The position numbers and the translations under genes were made by a program. Below the pieces are notes generated by a model. The model had not been told where the DNA came from, searched no databases, and saw only the letters and a list, made by a program, of their open reading frames with translations. This document shows positions 32,307 through 43,706 of a stretch of 64,000 bases of DNA, one piece after another (position 1 is the first letter of the stretch; every line of letters starts with the position of its first letter). This stretch comes from Thalassia testudinum (taxonomy: Eukaryota; Streptophyta; Magnoliopsida; Alismatales; Hydrocharitaceae), in contig JAZHRO010000073.1 of the NCBI GenBank assembly GCA_037157565.1, forward strand, positions 89,630,001-89,694,000, given 5' to 3'.

Positions 32307-34020
32307 TGATGAGCAAAATTTCATATGCAGAAAGATTTGGTTTGAAACAGTCATTGTAGTGCATAAAAATCCATATATCAGATAAATTTACCGAAGCTCA
32401 AGGTGAGCTCTAGGTCGAACACGGGGAGGCGAACGTTTGATCAAAAATCGTGTTGGAATTATTATCATGAAGCAAAGTAACTAGTTGAAATTAATCTACT
32501 CTAGCTATTCTACTTAAAGAATAAAAATAGAAAAGAGAGAGAATAATACAGAGTAAGAGAAAATAAGGAGAGAATGAACAAATTTTATAACCATAGGAGC
32601 ATGTTCATTACATCTAATCGCTACAACTAGAAAGCTAGAAAGCTACACTAGAAAGTGATAAAAAAGAGAAGGGGGTGAGAAGTTATCCTCATCGACGGTT
32701 GCTTTGAGGACGACCCACATTGACGGAGCACCTGGATGATGGGGATGAGATGTTGGATGAGAGAGAACGGAGCTGGAGGACGAAGGATGAAACAGGGCAA
32801 TGTCATGATAGGATCCGCTTCCCGAATGGTAATGAGAGGACAATCGTAGGATGCTCCACAAAAGGGGTGAGAAGATGGAAAAATTATTTTACTCTAACTC
32901 TAATGAAGAATCCTTGGTATCGGACCAACTCGTAGAGCTTTGGAGGGGGTGAGAAAAGAAGAGAAGGGATGAAGAAATGAGTGGTAGGGGTGGCCTTTTT
33001 ATAGGTGTAAAATTGGGGGCAAAAGGGTCTCTTAAGGACTTGAAATTAATGGCAGGGTCTTTAGTGACGCTTACAAGCACTACTAAAGAACAAAACATCG
33101 TTGAAGCTCACATGGGAGGGTTGTGTGATCGAGATCAGACTCTCCACATGAAGCCACGTGGCCTACCTCCTCGCCTTCAACTATTAACGCTCAGATTGCG
33201 CCGCATCGCTGTCAGCCTTATGATCATTTGATCGGACCGCTTAAATCGCACCTCGCTTTTCATTATTCAGAAGGCGCGCGTTAGATCGTTCATCCATCAA
33301 GGTGTCATTACGCACGTGTGCGCGCTCACATATTCATGCTGCCACATCGTCGCCTTCATAGCTGCTTGATGAAGATCGTGCTACCGACTTTGAGCACTTG
33401 CCATCTGCACGGATTAGACCCGTAGATCGGGTTTCAATCGTGTGCCGCTTCTTGAAGAAAAGACGTTGGAACAATGTGCCATCCTCTTGGATTGTCCTGC
33501 AAATGCTTTTCAAATCTCAATTGCACCTTCAGAGGATGAGTGAAGGGCCTTGGCGGGTTTGGATGGTGCCACGTGGCATCACCTTGGCTGTCCACCTTCT
33601 ATTGCTCATAGATTGTGCCACGAATGTCGGATTGGATCGATTTTTGCATCGTTGGGCTACGATCATTGATCCGAACCCATCTGTGTTTTTGGATTTGTCA
33701 TCTAAGTTATAGATTTACACCATCTTGACCCTTGACCTCTCATCTTTCTCGGTCTGCATCTGATGCTACGAAGGTCTGGTCAAGGCGATCTCGGAGGCGT
33801 TGAACTCCAATTGCTGCCCTGATTAGATCCATATGGTTGGATCTTCAATTTAAGGCCCCAAAATGATATCGTCCTATCCTATAATCACAAAAAGTTTTGT
33901 ACAAACTAATCTAAATGCAGAATGATGCATGTTATGCAATATTTATAATACATGATGCAATTATACGCCTAAGAACATGCATAAATAGATAGTTTATGTG
34001 GCATAGATGTGTCTACATCA
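32307..34020 (-). repeat. 5' LTR of element N
   Basis: 1714 bases, intact in length and bounded by TG...CA. A minus-strand TATA box (CTATAAAAAGG) lies at 32993-33003, with an imperfect inverted repeat (TCTTTAGTGACG...ACTACTAAAGA) at about 33054-33092 upstream of it. The LTR start TGATGTAGACACATCT resembles the G1 start, and the outer about 450 bases of the two families are alignable by eye. Confidence 0.85.
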
Positions 34021-34472
34021 AGTGTCATAAAATTATTTTGTCAATCTATTAGGTGCAAGAAACTGTACTACAAACACGATTTATCTCAATTCTTCTCGAA
34101 AAATCGACTCGAACAACTGTCGTTTGCTGATAAGCCTAATTTTGAGGATCTAGAAAGAACATTTGAGGTCCTTGATCTTGACACTAATAGAAATGATGAA
34201 AAGATGTCACAACAAATAATTTGGATTTTAATGAAAATTTGAGGATTGAAACTGAATATGAAAATTAGACATATTACTCTGAGAATGGCCCAATTGATTT
34301 TGAGATTTCTAATTTTGAAGTTGATGATGGTACTTATTTTGACTTAGGTGAGGTGGAAGAGGATGAATCAATCACAAACCTCACCTCCCAATCAACCCTC
34401 GAAGAGCTTAGAGTTGAATCAATTGAATTTGAACCTGATGAGCCTAAGTCTAATTTGATTATATTATTGAAA
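34021..34472 (+). pseudogene. Remnant of an acidic coding region (host of N), unidentified
   Basis: The open frame starting at about 34021 (CKKLYYKHDLSQFFSKNRLE and following) and, after a frame change near 34240, a second piece (FEVDDGTYFDLGEVEEDESI) look like a real but decayed coding sequence. Its acidic character resembles the ORF of element N. No domain is recognised. It continues the sequence that element N interrupted at 11769. Confidence 0.4.
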
Positions 34473-35676
34473 TGTTTGGAATTATATTTTTGATAATGAC
34501 AAATGAGCTATTTCCTTGGAAAGGACTAACATATTGCAGGCGAAATTATTTGGAGTTCTTTAAAGATAAGGGTCGAGGAAAAGGAAGGGCAAAAGAACTT
34601 CCTTTCGTAGTTTATCTTATTTGTTTAGAATGCAAATAGGCCTTTGAATTACCCTTAGGATATCTTTAGATCCTTCCTATCCATACCCTTATCCTTAAAA
34701 TTGTGAAGCTTAACTTCTATTGGTTTTTTAGACGTCTCATGTTTCCTTCAGATGTCTGAGTCTGATGTTTCAAATGTCTGACCTACTTCACCAGACATCT
34801 AGGATTTTGTCCAAATCCTAGATTCATGTCCAGAATCCTGGACCCCTGTCACCTAGGTTTTCAGACGTCTATGCTCTTCTTCAGACGTCTAATAATATCT
34901 TTCAAACGCCTCGTTGAACTTATGATATCTCTTTAACTTCAAAAGAACAACAATCATAATTTTAGTTGTCTTTCACACGTCTGTTGTCTTCTTGAGACGT
35001 CTGAGAATGACCAATGTTCACTTCTTATCCAACGTTCAGTTTAATAACAATTGATTATGTTTGTTACTCTTTGAATTTGGAACGTTGTAGGCCATCAGAC
35101 GTCTTTGTATTTTTTCAAATGTCTAATTATTCTTTTTAAGACGTCTACACTTTTGACCAGACATCCAGTAAGTCGTCTGTCCAATTGTCTTTAAATCCCT
35201 GTCTAGATCCAATTGAATTCTTGTAACTTAGTAATTGACACTAAAGTCTTTTCAGACGTCCAGCTTTATTATCAGATGTTTGAAACTATCTGTTCAGATT
35301 CTATCTTTTTGTTCAGACGTCCCTGTACTTGATCTTGTGAAATCCAGTAATGACTACTTTTCCTCTGGAGCTTTTTTAGACATCCTAGTATACTCTTAGA
35401 CATCTAAAATAGTATATTCAGATGTTTGATACAATCAGACTTTGAGTAAATGCAATGTAGCCATTCTACCTTAAATTATTCCATTCCAATTCAAATTCCA
35501 ACGACTACCTAGACCTAAATTAAACCCTATACACCTATATATACCCCCATGGGTAGCCTTAAACATACACACAAAAATAAGATACATTCTACTCACTTAA
35601 GAAAAGGCTTGTGCTCTCATTTGTGCTTTCTTGTGCTCCATTTGTGCTATTGCTTTTTGTGAGAGGTAGAATATCC
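34473..35676 (+). mobile_element. Sirevirus-like copia LTR C, 3' end cut by element B
   Basis: It starts TGTTTGGAATTATATTTTTG and continues TGATAATGACAAA, a common start of plant copia LTRs. At least a dozen AGACGTCT-type palindromic words lie between 34729 and 35430. A TATA box (CTATATATAC) is at 35535-35544, followed by a leader with GTGCT repeats. At 35677 the LTR of element B begins, so the remaining U5 end of C must lie beyond B, outside the window. No coding region is attached. Confidence 0.55.
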
Positions 35677-37991
35677 TGTGGATTGCAACTAAATATTAGA
35701 GGGGAGGGGTGAATAGTATTGCTTTAAAATATATGTACAGATTAAAGAATAAAGCACCAAAGATTCATGCATAGAGTACACCTAATTTATAGTGGAAATC
35801 CAATCTAGGTAACAACCACTACCTAAGCCTCCCAGCTTAGGATTTTTCCTACTAGACAATGCTAGCCAATCCACTAAACCGTACCACTTAAACGAGGGTG
35901 GCACAACCTAGCTCTTAAAACCACTTCCCTTTTTATCCTGAAGAGAAGCCAAAACAACAACCACGGATCTTCCAAACAAACTTGGAATCCGCAAATCAAA
36001 AACAACAAAATAGAATAACAGAATAACTTCTATGGAACCTCAATAAATGATCAAACCAATTTTTCGTAGAGGTTCGAGGATGTAGGATCTGTAAATCACA
36101 AACACACTAGAAGGGGGGACGAATAGTGTGGTAAAAAAATTTGCAAGACAAATTAAACCATAAAATGCACAAGATATATAGTGGTGCCCCTCACTGGGGT
36201 ACTCCACAACCTAAGTCTCCTAACTTAGGATTTTTAACCTGATTCCCTCAACCCGGAGGGAATCAATTTACTAAAACCTGAGGCAATTAATGGGTTACCT
36301 CAATCCAATTACAAGATATTAAAAAGAAATAAAGATACAGGTGTAAACAAAATACAAATAAAAGCTTACAACTAATCCCTAAGTCTCCAACAATTATATT
36401 GCTTAATTTGAGTATATAAATTAATCAAACGAGAAAATTAAGGTGTAAAACAAATGGATTTTTCAGAGAAGAATACGATTGCCTTGAAGACTTGTTACAA
36501 GTGGAAAATGGCCTTAAGAGAATTTCAACAAGACAAGCTCTTTTGCAGCTAGTAATTTGAGAAATGAAGGTGTAGGCAAAGATAGAATTTCTTTTTTTGG
36601 ATTCTTGGTTGTGTGCAAAAGACACTCAAGGAGTGCTTATATAACCCACTAAGCACATTCCCTACGTTTGCTAGCTGTTAGGGGTAATTTGGGAAGATTA
36701 AGGATAGATTTAATTGCAAAATAGCTATTCAAATTTGTCACAATGGTTAGTTGGTACCGGTACTAAACTTTTGGCACCAGTACTGACTACTTACAGTCAG
36801 CCCAACTAAGTCACCAGGTACCGGTACTCATCATGAGTACCGGTACTTGTGACTCACAGATTTGGGTCCAGTGACCTACATGTACCGGTACTAGTGATTA
36901 GTACCGGTACTTGTAAGGTCCAGGCAAAAACCAAGTGCGCAAATCGTGATCACTTGGTACCGATATTCACGACGTGTACCGGCACTTGTTGTTCACAGTT
37001 TGGGACTTAGGCCCAAACCTGTGCCTAACATGTACCGGTACTTGCTATAAGTACCACATTTTGTAAGTTTAAGTCAATGTTTTGAGATATCCAACTTACT
37101 CTAAATGGCTTTATTTTGAAAAAATTGATTTTGAGTTTTGAAACGAGTGAATGAATGATTTTCTGAACCCTAATTATCTCTACTTTGATTTTAACTTCTA
37201 GATTTTATTTTACTTGTTAGGAGACTACAAAGATTCTAAAAAACAATTAATATAACAAAAACTAGTCTTCTAATCTTCTTCCTTCATATGCAATCTTGTT
37301 GCTTGCATCCATAGGTTCTTTTGACTTGTAATTCTTCATAAACACATTAGATTTAAAAATAGTTTTGTTAACACCAAAACACAGAAGAGAGATGGAACTA
37401 GGTTCCAACAGAGGCGTCATGCTTTTGAAGAACGGGGTGTGAAAGCTTTTTGAAATAAGCACGAGAAGCTCTATTTTTTCTTAGTATTTTTATTTGAAAG
37501 TTCTGAAAGAATGGGCTATGTAAGACTTCCATTTGTACTAAAAGTTTTGCCTAAATAGGAAATTAAATTGGTCGATCAATTAAGGTTAATTGGTCGATCA
37601 AAAGATAATTTGGTCGATCAATTAAGGTGGTTGGTCGATCACTAATTGATCGGTCAATTAACTTAGTTGGTCGATCAAAAGGATTTTTCTCAACTTCCTA
37701 AAATGGGATGATTTGATCGATCAATTAATTTGGTTGGTCGAGCAAGATGTCTTGGTCAATCAATAACCCTAAAAGCTTGGTTTTGAAAAGATGCACAAAA
37801 AATCCATATTTGAGTTTTATTTAAAGTTCCTTACAATAATGTCCTAGACTCAAATAAAGATAAAAAGACACACATCAGCAACTATCTTCACTTGTCTTGA
37901 AAGACACTTTGATGCTTTAATCCGAGATAGTCCTGAAATGTTAGTCTAGCAATAAACATAATTTTGGTGTATCAAAACAGAGGTGCTTACA
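35677..37991 (-). repeat. 3' LTR of element B, split by a solo LTR
   Basis: Left end TGTGGATTGCAAC, right end GGTGCTTACA. The left end aligns in style with family A (TGTAGGATCTGTAAATC, then a G-run and GTGAATAGT). Without the nested solo LTR it would be about 985 bases. GGTCGATCAA-type words are clustered at 37569-37755. Confidence 0.65.
36081..37410 (-). mobile_element. Solo LTR of copia family A
   Basis: 1330 bases matching the A LTRs at 51958 and 60351 from TGTAGGATCTGTAAATCACA to GGAACTAGGTTCCAACA. It is flanked by GAGGA (36076-36080) and GAGGC (37411-37415), a duplication with one mismatch. No internal sequence is present. It keeps the array of TACCGGTACT palindromes (36755-37050). Confidence 0.85.
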
Positions 37992-38120
37992 TTCTCCCCC
38001 TTTTTGATGACAACAAAATTATAATTATAAAATTTAAAAGGTTGCATAATATCTCCCCCTTTTTGTTTCAGTAAAGTAAAACATGCTACTTGTAATTTTA
38101 CATTTAACTCCCCATTAAAC
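37992..38120 (-). other. Clustered polypurine tracts of element B
   Basis: CTCCCCC/TTTTTG occurs directly next to the LTR (37994) and again at about 38051, with a weaker CTCCCC at about 38108 (reverse complement AAAAAGGGGGAGA). Several tracts near the 3' LTR are a described feature of Sireviruses. Confidence 0.65.
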
Positions 38121-38298
38121 ATGTATTTCAAGCATCATAAATATCATGCTATACAAGAGAGCTAAAGAAAAACACAATACTAAGAGAGATAATCTTCATT
38201 CATAAATAAAGAGTTTAGATAAGCAATGCATAGAATATAAATGTTCTGAGAAAAATAAAGTTATACATGCCAAACAACATGAACTAAGAAAAGATAAT

Positions 38299-39750
38299 CT
38301 AATCATCTAATGATGCCATGAAGGCATCCATAGTGCTCTAAAGATCAATGTCCAACTCAAGCTCTAGTGAATCTGATCTCTCAGAAGATGCAGGTTGACC
38401 GAGACAAAGGCGTCACTGAGTTGATGAATGTGGTCTCGACTGCCTGAATGTCCTGCAAGGAGGAGTAATCTGCTGGTCAGCTGGTCCTGCTGATGCTGAT
38501 GGTGCTGCTGGTGATGCTGATGATGTAGGAGGAGGAGGTGTTGAAGGCATGGTAGTCAAACGACGAGGTCAAGGAGGTTGGTGAAGCTACTGTTGAATGC
38601 TATGAATGGACTCTCCAAGTCCATCCAAGAACTGACTTTGAGCATTTGGGTAGTTTGATACCTGATGCCCATGCCTCATCATAACCATGTCAGTCTCCCG
38701 CTGCTTATGCATCATCAAAGATATACCACTGGTCACATCCTGAATAGTGACAAAGTCCTTTCTTGAGATCTGTTTGTCCAAGAGACTCCAGTCCTAGTCG
38801 TAGAAGGAAGGAGATGGTCTCACTGGAATGGGACATGTTTCAGTGAAGTGCTCATATGGCGGGAACGGAGGAGGTACTACTGTCTACTCCTGCTACTACC
38901 GCTGCTCCTGAGCTACTTCCCCACCACAGGCTCCCTGTGCTTACTCCATCTTCGCATATGTGAGTTTATTGAATATAGAGACACGAGTGATAAACTGTTT
39001 ATGATTAATCTCCATGGGCACACTAAAGTGGTGAAAGATATGACAGAGGAGTGTCCCAAACTAGGAGCTGCTGGGTGGCTTACTCATGAGGTAAAGAATC
39101 AAATGGTTCCAATTGAACCATTTGTTCTTCATAAAAGCATAGAGGGTGATTAGCATAATGCCAAGGTAGTTCTCAAAAGATGTGGACTTAGACATGAAAT
39201 TCCACAAAAATACACGATTTAGAAAATGAGGCAAACATCAAAAGTAGGGTGACTTGGGAAGATGACCCAAGTCAAAATGAGAGGGAGTGAGTAGGGTCTC
39301 CCTGATGGTGTCAGATTGAGTCTACTGATGCAACTTAAGAAAAGTAGGTCCAATAGGAGGACAACCAAGAATTTCTATCAAAACATCTGCATTGACCAGA
39401 ACTTCTATCTCGTAGACGTTCGAGGTCAACTCGATATTGGCACCTTCACCTATATCTTTGAGATTGGCATAAAATAGGTGACAGGACATGGGATCAACAC
39501 CGGGAGTGTGGCTATGCTTGGAACTTGCGTAAAAGTTCTACTCAAATAGTCGCAAAATCTGATGGTATGCAAATTTTTCGCAGATCCCAGGGAAAACAGA
39601 CTCGAAATAAGTGAAATCAACAGGTCTACCGACATGCAGAGAGAATTTTACAAACAAGGAAAAATGGTCACGAGCGGCTTCAGTAATGAAAAAGCTATCA
39701 AAAGTATCATCACGATGACTAGAAGAGTCGCATGCACATTTGGGTGCCAT
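38299..39750 (-). pseudogene. Element B env-like / plant-transposon-type ORF
   Basis: The start at 39750 gives MAPKCACDSSSHRDD, and the frame continues to 38299 through several single stops (after LRLFE near 39540, near 39330, near 39205). It is colinear with the env-like frame of element A. Both start MAPK, share an FHKFCINE/FDSFFITE-type block, a CRPIEW/GRPVDF block and a CLFFANL/CHLFYANL block. The C-terminal third has a short helical stretch (38590-38780) and a Pro/Ser/Ala-rich tail (about 38450-38570). In Sireviruses this extra gene downstream of pol is called env-like, though fusion or membrane function is unproven; I see no clear signal peptide or membrane segment. Confidence 0.6.
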
Positions 39751-40616
39751 TTGGTAAAGAGCAGGAAAACATGGTTGGTCGATCAACAAAGTTGATTGAT
39801 AGACAAAAAATGAACCAAACTTTTGGTCGATCAACCAATGAATTTGATCAACCAAAAGACCTCAGACCAGAAAAAAAGAATGTTTGACTAGATGATAAAC
39901 TCACTTATGCTACATGATTTCGCAAAAAAAAATGCACAAACAAGATCAATCATGTAAGAGTAAGTCAAAGTACATTGTAAACACAAGAAAAATCCAAAGA
40001 AATGGATGTATTCAAGGTTTAGAATGTACCGAGATTTAACCAAAGTTGGTCGATCAAAAGGAGGCCGGATGGAGAGCATGCAAGGAGGCGACGAGCGAGC
40101 ACGCACTTGTGAGGATCGAAGCACGGTTGACCCACACACGAAGGAGGCTTATGCGAGGTGGTCGGAGGCGATGGTCATTGGTCGATCAGACGATTGAAGG
40201 AGAGGAGTGGGGTCGGTTGTCTTGAGTTTTGGTGGAGTGAGGACCAAATAGGTTAAGTAAAAAATAGGTTTACCAGTAAAAATGAGGTGTTTTATGGAGA
40301 ATGTGAATAGTAAAATAGGTAAATGCACTTAAGGAAACTAATCACATAGGTTATAAACGGTAAAAGTGGATTGCGAATGTGAAACGAGGAAAAAAGATCG
40401 CAATCTTCGAGAAGAGAATCCACCAATTTTGGTTGATCAAAATGGAGTTTTGGTCGATCAAAACGAAAAGTGATCGATCAAAAGAGTTAATTGGTCAATC
40501 AGAGTTTGAATGTTTGGAAAGAAAAGTCCTACCCAAATGGATTGGTTGATAAAAAAATTTGATTGATCGATCAAAAGTCGAAGTTGTGGAGGGAAATTTC
40601 CTGCCAGGTGGTGTAG
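39751..40616 (-). other. Element B pol-env spacer with GGTCGATCAA words
   Basis: Non-coding. At least eight GGTCGATCAA, TGATCGATCAA or close variants occur (for example 39777, 39823, 40051, 40181, 40452, 40473, 40566). These are the same words found in the B LTR. The right border, where LTR D begins, is approximate. Confidence 0.6.
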
Positions 40617-41398
40617 TGGAAGTCATCGCTAAAAGGGATTGGATTTTGAAAAACCCGTCATCGTAGTATGATTTGCGAAGAAATCTGTCAACAGATAAAT
40701 TCACCAAAATTCATAAAGAGATTCCAGGTCGAACACAGGGAGGCGGACGTTTGATTAAAAATCGTGCTTTTTGAATCTAAATTGTCTATCTACTTAAAGA
40801 ATAAAGAATAGAAGACAAAGAGAGAATATTACAAATAAAGACAAAAGAGAGGTAGAATAAACATGGATTTCATTATCACAAGCTGATGTTCATTATAATT
40901 ACAACTACTCACTACACTAGAAAGCAGGAAATCTACACTAAAAAGTGGTAAAAGAGAAGATAGAGAGAAGTTGTCATCCTCGACGGTTGCTTCGAGGACG
41001 AGTCGGATGGGACGATGCCTGGAAGACGGAAGACGAAGCGACAAGAAGGAGAACGAAGCGAAAAGAATCGGGGGTGAAGCAGGATGTCGTCATCGCGGGA
41101 TCCACTTCCCGAATGGAGTGAGAGGACAACCGTGGGATGCTCCGCGAAGGAGGGAAAAGGTGGAAAAATTCTAATTTTAACTCTAATGGAGCATCCAAGG
41201 TTTGGGACAAGCTCTTAGAGCTTTGGAGGGGGTGAGAGAAGAGAGGAAGGGATGAAGAAGTCGAGGCCGTAGGGCTATATATAGGTGTAGAGGTTGGGGG
41301 CAATTAGGTCTTTTTATATATAAAACATCAATTCAGGGCCATTAGTGATGAATTTATCGGTCACTAAAGGCCTGAACGTGGGTGACGTGCAAGCGCGC
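40617..41398 (-). mobile_element. Gypsy LTR D, left part (related to N), cut by G2
   Basis: From about 40650 the sequence follows the R-U5 part of the N LTR (CGTCATCGTAGTATGATTTG, GGTCGAACACAGGGAGGCGG, and the GAGGATGACAACTTC-type leader in reverse complement). It has a minus-strand TATA box CTATATATAG at about 41275-41284 and a hairpin at about 41333-41375. At 41399 the G2 LTR begins. The exact left terminus is uncertain and no PBS is seen there, so it may be a solo LTR or the 3' LTR end of an element. Confidence 0.55.
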
Positions 41399-43706
41399 TG
41401 ACGAATCCCATTTTCACGCATATTGAAATCTTCGAAAATCGTACTACAGTCACACTAAATGCTCATAAAAAAATGATTTTTTAAAGATAACGAGACTTGA
41501 GTCCCAGTCGTTCGTCTCTGGGAGGCGTTTATGCAAATCTGAAATCGATCTTTTTCGCTCTACTTGTTTAAAATCGCACGCCGGTTTCTAATCGTTGGAT
41601 CAATGTTTGGTCACTTCCATTATGAACCCTAATTACGTGCGCATGTGTTAGATAGATGACAAATGTGAAAGTGTGAGTTTCAGTACGCATGATTCTAGTT
41701 ATGTGGTGAATGTTTACAGAAAGTGCGCTAATAGTTAGATCCTCAATATTTTCAGCTACCGACATGCTGGTTGCAATAAATAATAATTAAAAGCATGCAA
41801 CTTTAATCACACAAAATATATATTGCAATAATCTCATGGTGATTCTCAACACAAAGATATCTATATATAAAATCTTTCATTCATTCATCATGGTGTTTAC
41901 AACAAGGAACTCGTGGAAGGCTTATAAAGGAAAGCTTGAGAACATCAATCCAGCTAACAGAAAACGATTGCATACAAGAATCTATAGGGGGATTTTGCAT
42001 GCATCATTCGGGGAGAATAAAGAGCTATACTACTAAGCAGTAATAAAAGCATGTAAACTATGAAGAACTAGCTACTAATCTAGCAGAATTAAGGGCATTC
42101 AGAGGTGGGCTCCGATGGCCTTTGAATGGTTGAGAGGAGAAGGGGCGGCCAATGGTGCTTAGGCCAGCCCTTGGAGAGAGGTTGGAGAGGTGATCCAGCA
42201 TCCTGGCGTGGAGATGGTGGTGGCCATGGTGAGCAACTCAAGGAGGTGGAGTGGTGGTGAATGTAGCTAACCTAAATGGAACCAAGTGTAAATGAAGCCA
42301 AGAAAATGGATGGGTGCAAATGGCCACCCCTTAGGTCTTTTTATAGACTTAAGGGAGACTCTCTAGAGAAGTGTGGAACTCTCTAAAGAGAGCTCCAAGA
42401 GTGGCTGGCCAAAGAGAGAGAGAGGTGATTCTTAGACCCACCATTTGTGGATCTCCAATTTTAATGGCTCCTGGTTGCTAATTTTGGCAACCAAGAGTGG
42501 CGCCACCTTGAAAAGGGTTCTAGAGAACTCTAGATGGTTGTGTGTGCATGAATGGGTGTGTGTGTGTGTGTGTGGCCGTGCCATATGTGGCTAAGTGGTC
42601 TAGGTTAGGTCCTAAAGGGTTTGGGTTGGTGTAGGTCTGAAATTAAGGTTACAAACCCTAATTGCTAAGGGGGAAGTGCAACTAAACTTAACACAAGTTT
42701 AATTGAATGATTGTGAACCTAATTGAGAGTGAAATAACTCAATTAGGTTGGGCTTAGGTCAATTGGACTCTCACTGAGTCCAATTGGACTTGTATGTGTT
42801 GAGATCTGAGCTCAATTGGACCCTATGAGTCCAATTGACTAGGCAATGGTAATTGACTATGATTTAAGTCAATTAGGTTTAGTGAGGACCTAATTAGGTC
42901 CTTAAGGAGGTCTAGAGGTGATGTACTAGGGTTGGGGTACCTTAATTTAGGTTCCTAGGGGGTTAGAATTGGGTTTAGGGAGCTAGAGATCCAAAATCAA
43001 GGCTTGAATCTCAAAACAAGAGCTGAAAGACAGTATCAAACATCTAATAAAGTTGTCAGACATCTTATAGTGAAAAATCAGAAGTCCAAACTTGTCTGGT
43101 CGTCCAATTAGAGTTAGGAGGGTTTCTAGGTTCTGTCTTGGGTATTGTACAGAAATTGAACGTCTGACCAAGTGTTTGGACGTCCAATAACACTACAGAA
43201 GTGGGTTTAAGGTGTGCGAGAGTTGGCTAAGGGTTCTAGACGTATTAGAACTCATCTGGGCATCCAGATCAAGGTTGGAATTAGGGTTTTAAGGTTTCCT
43301 AGGGTGTGGTGACATAATCTAAGGGTGGTTAAGGCTTGGGGAAGCTTCTAGGCTATCCTAGGGCTAGGATGGTCTTAAGTTCTTCATATTTTACTGCTTT
43401 ATTCCTACTTAATAGAATAGCATACCTTAACACCCTTACGTTATTATCTACTACATCTAATCTAGGTCTTCCACTCCAGCTCTGGTGCAACACCAGTTAT
43501 TCCAGCTTCAGATCTACCTTCTGGTCAACTTATTACCTGCAATTGACATAATGCACCTAATCAATACATTATAGCATTATTTTATGCATAGCTAAAAGAA
43601 AGTAGTAAGGATGCAAATAAGGCTTATGCATGCATGAACTACCCTAACTTATGCTAAGTCCTAGCCTGATTTAGGTCAATTAAGACCCATGATTGCTGCA
43701 TAATCA
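41399..43706 (-). repeat. 3' LTR of G2
   Basis: 2308 bases, bounded by TGACGAATCCC (left) and GCTGCATAATCA (right). On the minus strand it contains GGACGTCCAA-type palindromes (43010-43230 plus coordinates), CAATTGGACTC inverted repeats (42760-42850), a TATA box in a hairpin (about 42330-42355) and a (GT)n at about 42551-42572. It matches 62984-64000 and the solo LTR at 3653-5787. Confidence 0.9.

Larger units (their letters stand above)
11770..34020 (-). mobile_element. Element N: non-autonomous gypsy LTR retrotransposon, minus strand
   Basis: Two related LTRs (11770-28013, interrupted, and 32307-34020) flank a 4.3-kb internal region. Read on the minus strand, the order is LTR, PBS (32281-32303), leader, an unrecognised acidic reading frame, 3' region, polypurine tract (28014-28025), LTR. 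Termini are TG...CA, and the flanks AGTTT (11765-11769) and AGTGT (34021-34025) are a target duplication with one mismatch. No protease, RT, RNase H or integrase motif is found, so it would depend on another element. Its LTR termini, PBS, leader and 3' region resemble those of G1, which makes G1 or a relative the likely helper. Confidence 0.8.
35677..40616 (-). mobile_element. Element B: Sirevirus-like copia element, 3' part, minus strand
   Basis: The 3' LTR (35677-37991), clustered polypurine tracts, an env-like frame (38299-39750) and part of the pol-env spacer with GGTCGATCAA words are present. The pol and gag genes and the 5' LTR would lie to the right and are separated from this part by the insertion of gypsy elements D and G2. 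The order matches element A. A solo LTR of family A sits in the LTR. Confidence 0.65.

Noticed and set aside
36755..37050. Regular palindromic repeats that could be taken for a CRISPR array
   Set aside because: Units are short, degenerate, palindromic and lie in a plant retrotransposon LTR; spacers are similar between LTR copies and there are no cas genes.
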